A stretch of 64,000 nt of DNA from the NCBI RefSeq assembly GCF_014202495.1, contig NZ_JACHHA010000001.1, positions 294,005-358,004 on the forward strand, in the 5' to 3' direction. The notes under the pieces are model-generated. The model had not been told where the DNA came from. It saw nothing but the letters and a program-made list of their open reading frames with translations, and did not search any database. Each line of letters begins with the position of its first letter. The stretch's first letter is position 1. The position numbers were made by a program, and so were the translations under genes. Shown piece after piece: positions 26,234 to 35,028 of the stretch. Source of the stretch: Cerasibacillus quisquiliarum (GTDB taxonomy: Bacteria; Bacillota; Bacilli; Bacillales; Amphibacillaceae).

Positions 26234-27789
26234 TGGTATACCGTTTAGGAATTGATGTAGGTGGTACTAATACCGATGGTGTATTATTGGATGAAGATAT
26301 GAATGTGATTTATTCAGTCAAAACTCCTACCACTGATGATATAGAGACGGGAATTTATCGTGCGATAGAAAAAATTGTTGAACAAGCAACGATAGACACT
26401 AAAGAAATAAATTTTGCGATGTTAGGTACAACACAATGCACAAATGCAATAGTAGAGAGAAAAAATTTAAATAATGTAGCCATTATTCGAATTGGTGCTC
26501 CAGCTGGAACAGCAATCAAACCGTTAGCTGGTGTACCACAAGATTTGAAAGATATCTTAGGATCTAATATGTTTATTATTCGTGGAGGACATGAATTTAA
26601 TGGTTCGGAGATTGCTTCTTTTGATGAAGATAAGGTCAAAAGAATCGGTGAACAATTAATTGGAAAAGTAGATTCTATTGCCATTACGTCTATTTTTTCA
26701 CCAGTAAATAAAGAACATGAAATAAGAGCAAAAGACATTTTACAAGAAGTGATGGGAGATGACATTTCGATTTCTTTATCAAGTGAGATAGGAAGTATTG
26801 GTCTATTAGAGCGTGAAAATGCAACGATTTTAAATGCGTCTATTATTGATGTTGCTAGAAGAACAGCGGATGGCTTTGAAAATGCTTTAGAAAAGCACGG
26901 TATAAAAGCGAAAGTATTTTTCTGTCAAAATGATGGGACATTAATGTCAAAAGCTTATACATTAAAATACCCTATTTTAACGGTTGCATGTGGACCAACA
27001 AATAGCTTACGTGGTGCATCTTTCTTATCAAATAATACAGATGCAATCATTGTAGATGTAGGGGGAACAACAACAGATATAGGTGTGCTTGTTAAAGGTT
27101 TCCCAAGACAGTCTTCAATAGCCGTGGAGTTAGGCGGAGTTCGTACTAACTTCCGTATGCCAGATATAAATTCAATCGGCCTTGGCGGCGGGACAATTAT
27201 ACACATTAATGAAGATTCATTTACAATTGGTCCTGACAGTGTAGGACATCGTTTGCACGAAGAAGCAATGATATTTGGGGGAAATACATTGACAGCTACA
27301 GATGTAGTTGTCGGTCTAGGTCTTTTGGATTTAGGTAACCGGGAGCTTGTTAGTCACCTAAAGCAATCATTATTAGAAGATATCTATAAATCTATGATTG
27401 AAATGGTTGAAGAAGCTGTGGATAAGGTTAAAACAAGTGCATTAGATATGCCAGTCGTTTTAGTTGGTGGTGGAAATGTTTTATTACCAACAGAGTTAAA
27501 AGGAGCTTCACAAGTGTTTAGACCAAATAATGGTCATGTTGCTAATGCAATTGGTTCAGCTATTTCTCAAATTAGTGGAGAAATTGAAAAAATATTTTCA
27601 ATAAATAAAGAAAATCGTGAAGAAATATTAAAAAAGGCACAACAAATGGCTATTCAAGAAACAATTAATGCAGGTGCTAATGAAACAAAAGTAGAAATAG
27701 TTGATATGGAACATGTCCCATTAGCTTATTTACCAGGAAATGCAACACGTGTGAAAGTTAAGGCTGCCGGCGAGCTGGCACTTAAATAA
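26233..27789 (+). CDS. Hydantoinase/oxoprolinase family protein (HyuA-like)
   Basis: A 518-aa actin-like ATPase fold protein. It opens with RLGIDVGGTNTDGVLL (phosphate loop) and has IVDVGGTTTDIGVL as the second phosphate motif and a GLGGGTI motif. It lacks the extra C-terminal region of long HyuA/oxoprolinases. Such enzymes open five-membered cyclic amides with ATP. GTG 26233 overlaps the TAG of the DUF917 gene. It is the last gene of the TetR-permease-DUF917 operon and is followed by a strong terminator. The substrate is not known. Confidence 0.92.
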   Translation: MVYRLGIDVGGTNTDGVLLDEDMNVIYSVKTPTTDDIETGIYRAIEKIVEQATIDTKEINFAMLGTTQCTNAIVERKNLNNVAIIRIGAPAGTAIKPLAGVPQDLKDILGSNMFIIRGGHEFNGSEIASFDEDKVKRIGEQLIGKVDSIAITSIFSPVNKEHEIRAKDILQEVMGDDISISLSSEIGSIGLLERENATILNASIIDVARRTADGFENALEKHGIKAKVFFCQNDGTLMSKAYTLKYPILTVACGPTNSLRGASFLSNNTDAIIVDVGGTTTDIGVLVKGFPRQSSIAVELGGVRTNFRMPDINSIGLGGGTIIHINEDSFTIGPDSVGHRLHEEAMIFGGNTLTATDVVVGLGLLDLGNRELVSHLKQSLLEDIYKSMIEMVEEAVDKVKTSALDMPVVLVGGGNVLLPTELKGASQVFRPNNGHVANAIGSAISQISGEIEKIFSINKENREEILKKAQQMAIQETINAGANETKVEIVDMEHVPLAYLPGNATRVKVKAAGELALK

Positions 27790-27807
27790 TTTCTGTGTAC
27801 AAAAATG

Positions 27808-27844
27808 AAAAGCCCGAAAGTATCGTACTTTCGGGCTTTTTTAT
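27808..27844. terminator. Bidirectional terminator
   Basis: A perfect 15-bp stem with a TCG loop (AAAAGCCCGAAAGTA arm), T-rich on both strands, between convergent operons. Confidence 0.95.
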
Positions 27845-27850
27845 CATTAA

Positions 27851-29446
27851 TTAAAGAAAAAACACAATCAACTGAGCAGCGATGGCAACAAAAATGAGCG
27901 CAAATGGATATGCAGCTGCATAAGCAATCGCTGGATCTTCTGAATCAATTAGCTGATTGAGTGCTCCTAATGCAGGTGTGCTCGTCATACCGCCACTTAA
28001 AGCACCTAACGAATGAACAACGCTCAATTTAAAGATTTTTTTACTTATAAGATAACCGAAAACAATTGGTATGATGGTGATGAGCGTTCCAGCAAGAACG
28101 AGCTTCAATCCTTCAGTTTGAATGACGTCAATGAGTCCCTGACCGGCTGTCGTTCCCGCTCCAGCTAAAAATAGCACTAATCCTAACTCTTGAATGACTT
28201 GATTGGCAGGTCCATAATAACGCACATGAATGGGACCTAAGCGACCGAAATGCCCGATGATTAAGGCGACGAACAAAGGTCCACCAGCAATACCTAATGT
28301 TATCGTGCCGAAACCTGGTATGTTGATTGGGATCATTCCAACTAATATACCTAGCAATAAAATGGTACTGATAGAAAAAATATGGACATTTGTAACCGTT
28401 AATTTTTTCTTCGAGAAGAGTTTTTCTATTTCCTTTAAACGGTCCTCTGTACTGACGACAGTAAGAACATCTCCACGAATAAGCGGCATGTTCGGATTTT
28501 GTCTGATTTCGATTCCATTCCGAACAATGCGGGTGACTGTTGCTCCGTATGTTTGCCGAAGATTTAGTTCTTTTAAACTCTTTCCAATTAATTCATCTGA
28601 TTCAACGGTTATTTTCTGAAGTTGAATGTTGTCCGGGTTCTCTAAATCGACATCAACTTTTTTACCAATTTCCTTACTAAAGGCATCGAGCTCGGGTTGC
28701 ACTCCAACAGCAACTAGTTTATCTCCTAGTAATATGACACTATCACTAAGGGCGATCATTGTTTGTCTATTACGAATAATCCGACTAATGACAATCGACT
28801 TCTTACTAAAGTCCAATTCCCGTAACGTTTTTTTATGAAATTTTGAATTGGTAACAATAACTTTAATCATTTCTGGTGATTGTTCTGTTTTAATCGGATC
28901 TTTCGCTTTTTGTAAATCTTTTTTCAAATCTATATTTGCTATCCGTGGTAAAAGCTGAACAAATAATACGACGGCTAATACGCCGAAAGGATAGGCAATC
29001 CCATATCCTACTGATGCAAGTGGATCACCAGTCGCTTGAAGTGCAGCTGCTAAGCCAGGTGTACTTGTTAATGCACCTGTCATTAAGCCAACACTCAAAG
29101 CAGGTGAGATATGAAAGGTCTTCGCTACAATAATCGTTGTGATAACTGAAATCGTAACGATGACTAAGGCGATGATTCCGAAAATCATTCCTTTTGAACG
29201 CATCATCCGGAAAAAACTAGGTCCAGCTTGAAGGCCAATGGCGACAATGAACAAACTGAGTCCAAGGTTTTGGATAATTGGTGAAACTTCATAGCCAAAA
29301 TGCCCGAACACCATAGCAACAAGTAAAACACCAGCTGCTCCTAGGCTGAGTCCTTTTATTTTTATTTGTCCCAACCAAGAGCCAAGAAATAAAATGACAA
29401 AAACTAAAATAAGTGGTTCGTTAAGTAGTTCAATCAACTGTTCCAT
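27851..29446 (-). CDS. AspT/YidE-type transporter with two RCK-C domains
   Basis: A 531-aa aspartate:alanine-exchanger-family membrane protein. Two homologous hydrophobic halves (about 1-165 and 365-531) each carry a GALTSTPGLAAAL / GGMTSTPALGAL signature. Between them lie two TrkA-C (RCK_C) domains, at about 190-270 and 275-355, with GDKLVAVG and GDVLTVVS ends. RCK_C domains usually sense a small ligand and gate transport. The substrate is unknown. AAGGAG lies 6 nt before the ATG. It is a single gene. Confidence 0.92.
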   Translation of the reverse strand: MEQLIELLNEPLILVFVILFLGSWLGQIKIKGLSLGAAGVLLVAMVFGHFGYEVSPIIQNLGLSLFIVAIGLQAGPSFFRMMRSKGMIFGIIALVIVTISVITTIIVAKTFHISPALSVGLMTGALTSTPGLAAALQATGDPLASVGYGIAYPFGVLAVVLFVQLLPRIANIDLKKDLQKAKDPIKTEQSPEMIKVIVTNSKFHKKTLRELDFSKKSIVISRIIRNRQTMIALSDSVILLGDKLVAVGVQPELDAFSKEIGKKVDVDLENPDNIQLQKITVESDELIGKSLKELNLRQTYGATVTRIVRNGIEIRQNPNMPLIRGDVLTVVSTEDRLKEIEKLFSKKKLTVTNVHIFSISTILLLGILVGMIPINIPGFGTITLGIAGGPLFVALIIGHFGRLGPIHVRYYGPANQVIQELGLVLFLAGAGTTAGQGLIDVIQTEGLKLVLAGTLITIIPIVFGYLISKKIFKLSVVHSLGALSGGMTSTPALGALNQLIDSEDPAIAYAAAYPFALIFVAIAAQLIVFFL

Positions 29447-29563
29447 CTATTACTCCTTAAGGTAAATATTGTTTATCCTATCTATTAGTGTACAAAATAA
29501 AGCTATGATTTTCGACTAATGACTGAATAAAGGACTTATTTTAATAACGCGCTTGGTTTAAAA

Positions 29564-29650
29564 AATCGAGCGCTGCGACCGCAAAATCGAGCACTGCCGC
29601 CCAGGAATCGAGCGCCGCGCCCCAGAAATCGAGCGCCACCAGCGCAATCT
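29564..29650. repeat. GC-rich 21-bp tandem repeat, four units plus a fragment
   Basis: AATCGAGC recurs at 29564, 29585, 29606 and 29627 (exactly 21 bp apart), and a degraded copy begins at 29646. The stretch is far richer in G+C than its surroundings. It lies between the AspT-type gene and trpB. Read in frame it gives seven-residue units (IERxxxx), but there is no start or ribosome site, so it is treated as non-coding. Confidence 0.85.
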
Positions 29651-29671
29651 CAACCCCGAAATAAATCATCA

Positions 29672-29712
29672 TAAAAGCCTTGCAATCCATCATTGAGACT
29701 TTGCAAGGCTTT
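29672..29712 (-). terminator. Terminator of trpB
   Basis: Perfect 12-bp stem AAAGCCTTGCAA / TTGCAAGGCTTT with a 15-nt loop; a short T-tract follows on the minus strand. Confidence 0.7.
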
Positions 29713-29726
29713 CTGAACTGTATTTA

Positions 29727-30899
29727 TTATTTTTGTTTCATCATATCAAATATTTGTGCGACATCCTTATCACCGCGGCCAGATAAGTTAACAATAATAC
29801 ATTCGCTTTTGTTTAATTCTTTTGCTAGTTTTATCGCGTGAGCAATAGCGTGTGAACTTTCTAGAGCTGGTATAATCCCTTCTGTTTTTGACAATAGGTG
29901 AAAAGCATTCAATGCTTCTTCACTTGTGACTGTTACATATTCAGCGCGTCCAGTTGTTTTTAAATAACTATGCTCTGGACCGATTCCAGGATAATCTAAT
30001 CCAGCTGCAATGGAATGAGTTGGACTAGGTTCACCGTTTTCGTTTAACAACGTTAAACTTTTGAATCCGTGTAAGACAGCGGTTTTCCCTTTTGTTAATG
30101 AAGCGGCTTCTGCTGGTTCGACACCGATAAGCCGGACATCTTTTTCAGCAATAAAATGTGCAAAAGCTCCGATTGCATTACTGCCTCCACCAGTACAAGC
30201 AACAACAGCTGTCGGAAGTTTCCCTTCCTTTTTCAAAATTTGCCGTTTAGCTTCGTCACTAATAACAGATTGAAAATGCTTAACAATCGTCGGATATGGA
30301 TGTGGCCCAACAGCTGAACCTAATAAATAAAATGTGTCTTTATAGTTTTGCACCAAATCTTCGAGCGCAATATCAACAGCATCTTTTAAACGACCTTCAC
30401 CTTTATCAACTGAAACAACTTCTGCACCGAGTAATTCCATTCGGAAGACATTCAATGCTTGACGTTCTGCATCGACTTTTCCCATATACACAGTACAAGG
30501 TAAATCGAACATCGCTGCTGCTGTCGCTGTTGCAACACCGTGCTGTCCTGCACCTGTTTCGGCAATAATTCGCTTGGCCCCCATACGTTTCGCTAATAAT
30601 ATTTGCCCAATCGCATTATTAATTTTATGGGCGCCAGTATGATTTAAATCTTCACGTTTTAAATATATTTTAGCGCCACCGATTTTTTTAGTTAGATTTT
30701 TAGCAAATGTAAGCGGGTTTTCACGTCCGACATATTCTGTTAAATAGTATTGGAAATCTGCCTGAAAGTCACGATCATCTTTAAATAGTTCAAATGCTTC
30801 ATCAAGCTGTGTCATCACTTTTTGTAAACCTTCAGGTATGAAGCTCCCACCAAACTCACCAAAAAAACCTTTCTCAGCTACTTGCTCATTCATACTCAT
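29727..30899 (-). CDS. trpB: Tryptophan synthase beta chain, stand-alone gene
   Basis: A 390-aa PLP enzyme that joins indole and serine to give tryptophan. PLP-binding Lys92 is in [12 protein letters not shown], the catalytic/tunnel block is [12 protein letters not shown], and the phosphate loop is [12 protein letters not shown]. It is of the usual TrpB1 type. No other trp gene lies beside it, which is unusual. The start region has no strong ribosome site; instead (G/U)AG triplets run across it (see the separate feature), suggesting control by the TRAP protein. An ATG two codons downstream is an alternative start. Confidence 0.95.
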   Translation of the reverse strand: MSMNEQVAEKGFFGEFGGSFIPEGLQKVMTQLDEAFELFKDDRDFQADFQYYLTEYVGRENPLTFAKNLTKKIGGAKIYLKREDLNHTGAHKINNAIGQILLAKRMGAKRIIAETGAGQHGVATATAAAMFDLPCTVYMGKVDAERQALNVFRMELLGAEVVSVDKGEGRLKDAVDIALEDLVQNYKDTFYLLGSAVGPHPYPTIVKHFQSVISDEAKRQILKKEGKLPTAVVACTGGGSNAIGAFAHFIAEKDVRLIGVEPAEAASLTKGKTAVLHGFKSLTLLNENGEPSPTHSIAAGLDYPGIGPEHSYLKTTGRAEYVTVTSEEALNAFHLLSKTEGIIPALESSHAIAHAIKLAKELNKSECIIVNLSGRGDKDVAQIFDMMKQK

Positions 30900-30925
30900 C
30901 TCTAACTCATCTCTCCTCTATTCTC
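30873..30925 (-). promoter_or_regulatory. Candidate TRAP (MtrB) binding site over the trpB start
   Basis: On the minus strand nine GAG/TAG triplets occur in 53 nt, at plus positions 30923, 30918, 30913, 30906, 30900, 30895, 30885, 30878 and 30873. The first six are spaced by 2-4 nt. TRAP binds up to eleven such triplets separated by 2-3 nt and in B. subtilis blocks translation of trpG, trpP and ycbK this way. Confidence 0.55.
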
Positions 30926-30937
30926 TTGTTTAAAACG

Positions 30938-30961
30938 AAAAGCAGAAAGTGATCTGCTTTT
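30938..30961 (-). promoter_or_regulatory. Hairpin upstream of the trpB triplet array
   Basis: AAAAGCAG / CTGCTTTT, 8-bp stem, 8-nt loop, 12 nt upstream of the first triplet. In the B. subtilis trp leader a 5' stem-loop in the same place aids TRAP binding; it might instead be a weak terminator. Confidence 0.45.
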
Positions 30962-31139
30962 GTTTAATAAATACTACGAAAACTTTCACCATCTGTCAAA
31001 TAAATGACTAATAATGACTTTATTTGTTACTCATATGTCATTTGTTAGTCGGCAAAACAAAATGTAAAATGTTATACTGAAAGTAGAAACGATATGTTTT
31101 TAGACTCAAGACATTCCATTCCAAAAGGAGCGAACTAAA

Positions 31140-31448
31140 ATGAAGAATATGATTAAAAAAGGTTTAACTTTAGGATTAGGACTCGCTATTACAACGAAAG
31201 AACAAGCTGAAAAAGTAGTTGAAGAACTCGTTGAAAAAGGAGAATTGACTAAGCAAGAGTCAAAAGAATTTGTTGATGAATTAGTCGTAAAAGGTGAAGA
31301 AGCGAAAAAAGATTTAGATGAACGCATTGAGCAAAAACTAAAGCAAATATTAGATGAGCTAAACCTAGCGACAAAAGAAGAAGTTGATGCACTTAAACAA
31401 CGCGTAAAGCAATTGGAAAAAGCTTTAGGTGAAACTGAGTCCAAATAA
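31140..31448 (+). CDS. Phasin-like coiled-coil protein
   Basis: A 102-aa charged, helical protein. After a short KKGLTLGLGLAITTKEQAEK segment it is nearly all heptad-like helix (KVVEELVEKGEL ... LKQRVKQLEKAL). This is the pattern of the phasin / polyhydroxyalkanoate-granule family found as a small gene before ABC1 kinases. ABC1 follows 51 nt downstream, so both are likely one operon. Function is unknown; binding to lipid or polymer surfaces is possible. Confidence 0.8.
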   Translation: MKNMIKKGLTLGLGLAITTKEQAEKVVEELVEKGELTKQESKEFVDELVVKGEEAKKDLDERIEQKLKQILDELNLATKEEVDALKQRVKQLEKALGETESK

Positions 31449-31498
31449 AGATAACTGTAATTTATAGGTAGAAATTATGCTACTATGAGCTAGCCACA

Positions 31499-33199
31499 AT
31501 GACAAAGGGAGGGATTTCAATTTTTCAAAAACGTATAAGACATATTCAACGCTATCGTGATATTGTCAAAGCCTTTTCACGAAATGGCTTCGGTTATATT
31601 GCTGATGAATTAGGGCTTTACGATTTAGTTTCCCTCCCAAAACGGATGTTTACAAAAGAACCATTTGAAAGGGAAAAGAAAACGACTGGAGAACGTATCC
31701 GTTTATTTTTAGAAGAGTTAGGTCCGACATTTGTTAAGTTAGGCCAATTTGCAAGTACACGTCCTGATATTTTACCAGATGCTATTATAATTGAATTAAA
31801 AAAATTACAAGACGATGTTGCGCCATTTCCTTATGAAGATGTACGAGAAATAATAGAAAATGAATTGGGTGTTTCAATAGATACGTCTTTTAAATCTTTC
31901 CATAAAACGCCAATTGCAGCAGCATCAATCGGACAAGTTCATGAAGCGACTCTTCATACAGATGAACGTGTCGCTGTGAAAATACAGCGTCCCAACATCC
32001 AAGCGACTATAAAGACGGACATAGAAATACTGCAAGATCTAGCTATATTAGCTGAAATGCGGCTAGAAATCGCTGCTCGCTATCGTGTGAAAGAGATGAT
32101 TAAGGAATTCGCAAAATTTCTTATGAAAGAATTGGATTACAGACAAGAAGCGCGGAATGGTGAAAGAATTAAAAAGATGTTTCAAAATAATCACCATATC
32201 CATGTGCCAACCGTTTATTGGGAACAGACAACAGATAAAGTATTAACAATGGAATATGTTGAAGGAATTAAATTGGATCATGTGAAGACGCTTCGTGAAA
32301 AAGGAATGGATAGTTTATTAATAGCTGAACATTTTGTTGAAGCGATGTTCCAGCAAATTTTTAAAGAGGGCTTTTTCCACGCTGACCCACATCCAGGAAA
32401 TATTCTTGTCCAACAGGATCAAAAGTTAATTTTCATGGATTTCGGCATGGTCGGCCACTTGACACCAGAAATGAAAGAGCATCTAGCTTCATTTGTTATC
32501 GCCTTAATGCGCCAGCAAACAGATGGTATTATAAAAGCTATTTCTGAGATGGGAATGCTTCCTGAAAATGTAGATATGCGTGAATTATATAATGACTTAG
32601 AACATCTCCGAGTAAAATACTATGATGTACCAATAAGTGATATCCATTTAGGTGAAGCTATTCAGGATCTATTCTCAGTATCATATGAACATCATATTTA
32701 TTTACCACATGAGTTAACTTTATTAGGAAAAACATTGCTCATGGTAGAAGGAATTGTAGAGAAACTCCATCCAAAACTAAGCATCGTAAAGATGGCGGAA
32801 CCATTCGGCCGTGAGTTGTTAATAGAAAAATATCATCCGAAAACATTAGCTCAAGACATGTATAAGAGCTTTGTTGAGTATAAAGAGTTGATTTCTAACT
32901 TACCTATTTCTATTAGACAATTAAAGTCGATTATTAAACACGGAAAAATTCGTATGGAAATCACGTCTCCAGAGCTCGATCGTTCATTAAAAAAGCTCGA
33001 TCGTATTAGCAACCGACTGTCATTTAGCATTGTGCTACTCGCTTTTAGTATTTTTATGGCGGGTCTCATTATCGGATCAGCCTTAGTACGGCAATCAACT
33101 CTTCTCTGGGATATCCCTGTTATAGAGATTGGCTTTATCGTAGCAGCCTTCATGTTTTTATGGATTATATATGCGATATTAAAATCTGGGCGTTTTTAG
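31499..33199 (+). CDS. ABC1/AarF/UbiB kinase family protein
   Basis: A protein of up to 566 aa with an atypical kinase domain and two C-terminal membrane helices (about 510-530 and 540-560). Motifs seen are LGPTFVKLGQFASTRPDILP (the KxGQ nucleotide cover), VAVKIQRP (active Lys), FHADPHPGN and FMDFGMVG. UbiB relatives support quinone or lipid metabolism at the membrane. The listed ATG at 31499 has no ribosome site; AAAGGGAGGG lies inside the frame, and 6 nt later an ATT at 31520 is where family members usually begin (see finding). Confidence 0.92.
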   Translation: MTKGGISIFQKRIRHIQRYRDIVKAFSRNGFGYIADELGLYDLVSLPKRMFTKEPFEREKKTTGERIRLFLEELGPTFVKLGQFASTRPDILPDAIIIELKKLQDDVAPFPYEDVREIIENELGVSIDTSFKSFHKTPIAAASIGQVHEATLHTDERVAVKIQRPNIQATIKTDIEILQDLAILAEMRLEIAARYRVKEMIKEFAKFLMKELDYRQEARNGERIKKMFQNNHHIHVPTVYWEQTTDKVLTMEYVEGIKLDHVKTLREKGMDSLLIAEHFVEAMFQQIFKEGFFHADPHPGNILVQQDQKLIFMDFGMVGHLTPEMKEHLASFVIALMRQQTDGIIKAISEMGMLPENVDMRELYNDLEHLRVKYYDVPISDIHLGEAIQDLFSVSYEHHIYLPHELTLLGKTLLMVEGIVEKLHPKLSIVKMAEPFGRELLIEKYHPKTLAQDMYKSFVEYKELISNLPISIRQLKSIIKHGKIRMEITSPELDRSLKKLDRISNRLSFSIVLLAFSIFMAGLIIGSALVRQSTLLWDIPVIEIGFIVAAFMFLWIIYAILKSGRF

Positions 33200-33218
33200 T
33201 AAATGCTCAGATTTTTTT
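33182..33218 (+). terminator. Terminator overlapping the ABC1 gene end
   Basis: AAATCTGGGC / GCTCAGATTT with one G-T pair and T7; its 5' arm lies in the last codons of the gene. Confidence 0.8.
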
Positions 33219-33443
33219 AGTATACTGAATGATCTCCACGTATATTAGAATCGCATCTCAGAAAAAATTACGTGTCTGTTCGATTCTTAAGAGACTTTAT
33301 TTAGAAAGATAGCCCGCTTTTTTAAAAGTAAAATAATAGACATATTTCCTCATAAGCTAGAAATCTGATACAATATATAACATCTTATAAAATTTTGTCT
33401 GATAATTGTCGGATGATTAAGATTATTGGTTTAGGGGGATTAT

Positions 33444-34502
33444 ATGTTAAGGATTTTGAAAATTGCTAGTGCATTTATTGGTATCATCGTCGGGGCAGGG
33501 TTTGCATCAGGACAAGAGATATTACAATACTTTACGAGTTTTGGCTATATGGGGACAGCTGCGGCAATTGTTGCAACCGCTTTCTTTGCTTATTTAGGGA
33601 TGGTTTTGACGAAATTAGGTAGTCGAACACAAACAACCTCTCATAAGGAAGTGATTTACTGGGTAAGTGGTCGGCATATCGGTGTGATAGTCGATTACGT
33701 TATCATATTTACGTTATTTAGTGTTGGTGTTGTTATGATTGCTGGAGCGGGGTCGATATTACATCAGCAATTCGGCTTATCACCATTTGTTGGAAGTTTG
33801 ATTTTGACGATACTTATTATCTTAACAGTTATGTTAAATATACAACGTGTTATTGCAGTGATAGGAAGTATCACGCCATTTCTTATTTTGACGATTATCA
33901 TTATAAGTGTGTACAGTTTGTTAACAATGGACTCATCTTTTGCTCAGTTAAATCCTGTAGCAAAAGAAGTAGACACGACATTACCAAACTGGTTTATTTC
34001 TGCCGTTAATTATGTATCATTTAATATTGCGGTCGGTGCGGCGATGTCGCTCGTTATGGGTGGCGCAGAAAAAAATGAGCGGGTCGCTTCAATTGGTGGA
34101 TTTCTTGGTGGTTTCGGTTTAGGTGTACTTATTTTACTCAGTCATTTGGCGATTTTTTCAAAAGTTGATACTGTAGCGGCGTTTGACATGCCGATGCTAA
34201 AAATCATTGACGATATTTCACCGAGTCTAGCAGTCTTTATGTCATTCGTCTTATTCGGAATGATTTTTAATACGGGTGTAAGTATGTTTTATGCGTTTAC
34301 CGCTCGGTTTGTAGAAATGCGTACAAAGTCTGCAAACATCTTCATTGTTGTTGTTGCTACGATTGGATTTATCGCAAGCTTTGTCGGATTTACTGATTTG
34401 GTTGCATTTTTCTATCCATTAATTGGTTATCTCGGCCTGTTCTTAGTCGGGGCATTGATTTACGCACCATTTAAAATGGCAAAACATAAAAAGAACAGTT
34501 AA
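33444..34502 (+). CDS. ykvI: YkvI family membrane protein (putative transporter)
   Basis: A 352-aa protein with about ten predicted membrane helices, starting KIASAFIGIIVGAGFASGQEILQYF, the signature of the YkvI group. These look like APC-type amino acid transporters (broken first helix with GAGFASG), but the substrate is not known. TTAGGGGGATT precedes the ATG. It is a single gene. Confidence 0.88.
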   Translation: MLRILKIASAFIGIIVGAGFASGQEILQYFTSFGYMGTAAAIVATAFFAYLGMVLTKLGSRTQTTSHKEVIYWVSGRHIGVIVDYVIIFTLFSVGVVMIAGAGSILHQQFGLSPFVGSLILTILIILTVMLNIQRVIAVIGSITPFLILTIIIISVYSLLTMDSSFAQLNPVAKEVDTTLPNWFISAVNYVSFNIAVGAAMSLVMGGAEKNERVASIGGFLGGFGLGVLILLSHLAIFSKVDTVAAFDMPMLKIIDDISPSLAVFMSFVLFGMIFNTGVSMFYAFTARFVEMRTKSANIFIVVVATIGFIASFVGFTDLVAFFYPLIGYLGLFLVGALIYAPFKMAKHKKNS

Positions 34503-34520
34503 TAACTATAAAACTCCTAT

Positions 34521-34546
34521 GCAATGTGCGTGGGAGTACATTGCAA
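34521..34546 (+). terminator. Hairpin after ykvI, possible terminator
   Basis: TGCAATGT / ACATTGCA perfect 8-bp stem with 10-nt loop, without a T-run. Confidence 0.4.
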
Positions 34547-34601
34547 AATTAAATAATACGCTATCAAGGCAACTCGTAAACATGTATGACGAATAATTAA
34601 G

Positions 34602-34851
34602 GGTCAAAGTGTCAAGATATCATTTGATAGTGAACAAGGATTAAGAGCCTCATTTGTTATTTATCTTGATGAAGGCCCTGTTGAAGTACCGATGATGGAG
34701 ATGAAAAGCGGTAACTATGTTGGATTCTGGACAGCTAGGAAAAATGCTCATGCAGAAGGTGCTATTATCGAAGTTCGGGCAAAGAATCGAGTGAATGATA
34801 AAGTACGGAAACAGGCAGATGGGAAATTGTTTATTAATGTAGGAAATTAAG
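34602..34851 (+). pseudogene. C-terminal fragment of a lost secreted or surface protein, frameshifted
   Basis: The frame from 34602 reads GQSVKISFDSEQGLRASFVI, then YLDEGPVEVPMMEMKSGNYV and on to VRAKNRVND. An extra A in the run at 34800-34803 then shifts it; in the next frame the protein continues KVRKQADGKLFINVGN and stops at 34851. There is no start codon or ribosome site at the 5' side, where an in-frame TGA lies at 34587. The strand-rich content looks like an Ig-like extracellular domain. A terminator follows. I do not know the parent family. Confidence 0.65.
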
Positions 34852-34857
34852 CTTAGA

Positions 34858-34889
34858 AGGGGTGTGTTGGGTAAAACGCATCCCTTTTA
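34858..34889 (+). terminator. Terminator after the gene fragment
   Basis: AAGGGGTGTG / CGCATCCCTT with two G-T pairs and TT following. Confidence 0.6.
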
Positions 34890-35028
34890 TACTTAAAATC
34901 AGGCAAAATGACAACCCCAATGGTTGAACCACCCTAACATTCATCCATGGTATAATAAATGATTAGGAACAAAAACTAAGTGCATCACGTATTCGTTAAG
35001 AGTATAAATGAAAAAACAAGGTGATCCA

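Noticed and set aside
29564..29650. Short repetitive coding sequence
   Set aside because: The 21-bp unit keeps a frame, but there is no start codon with ribosome site and the fifth unit breaks the period.
34602..34851. Functional small gene
   Set aside because: It has no usable start and needs a frameshift at an A-run to keep the homologous-looking end.
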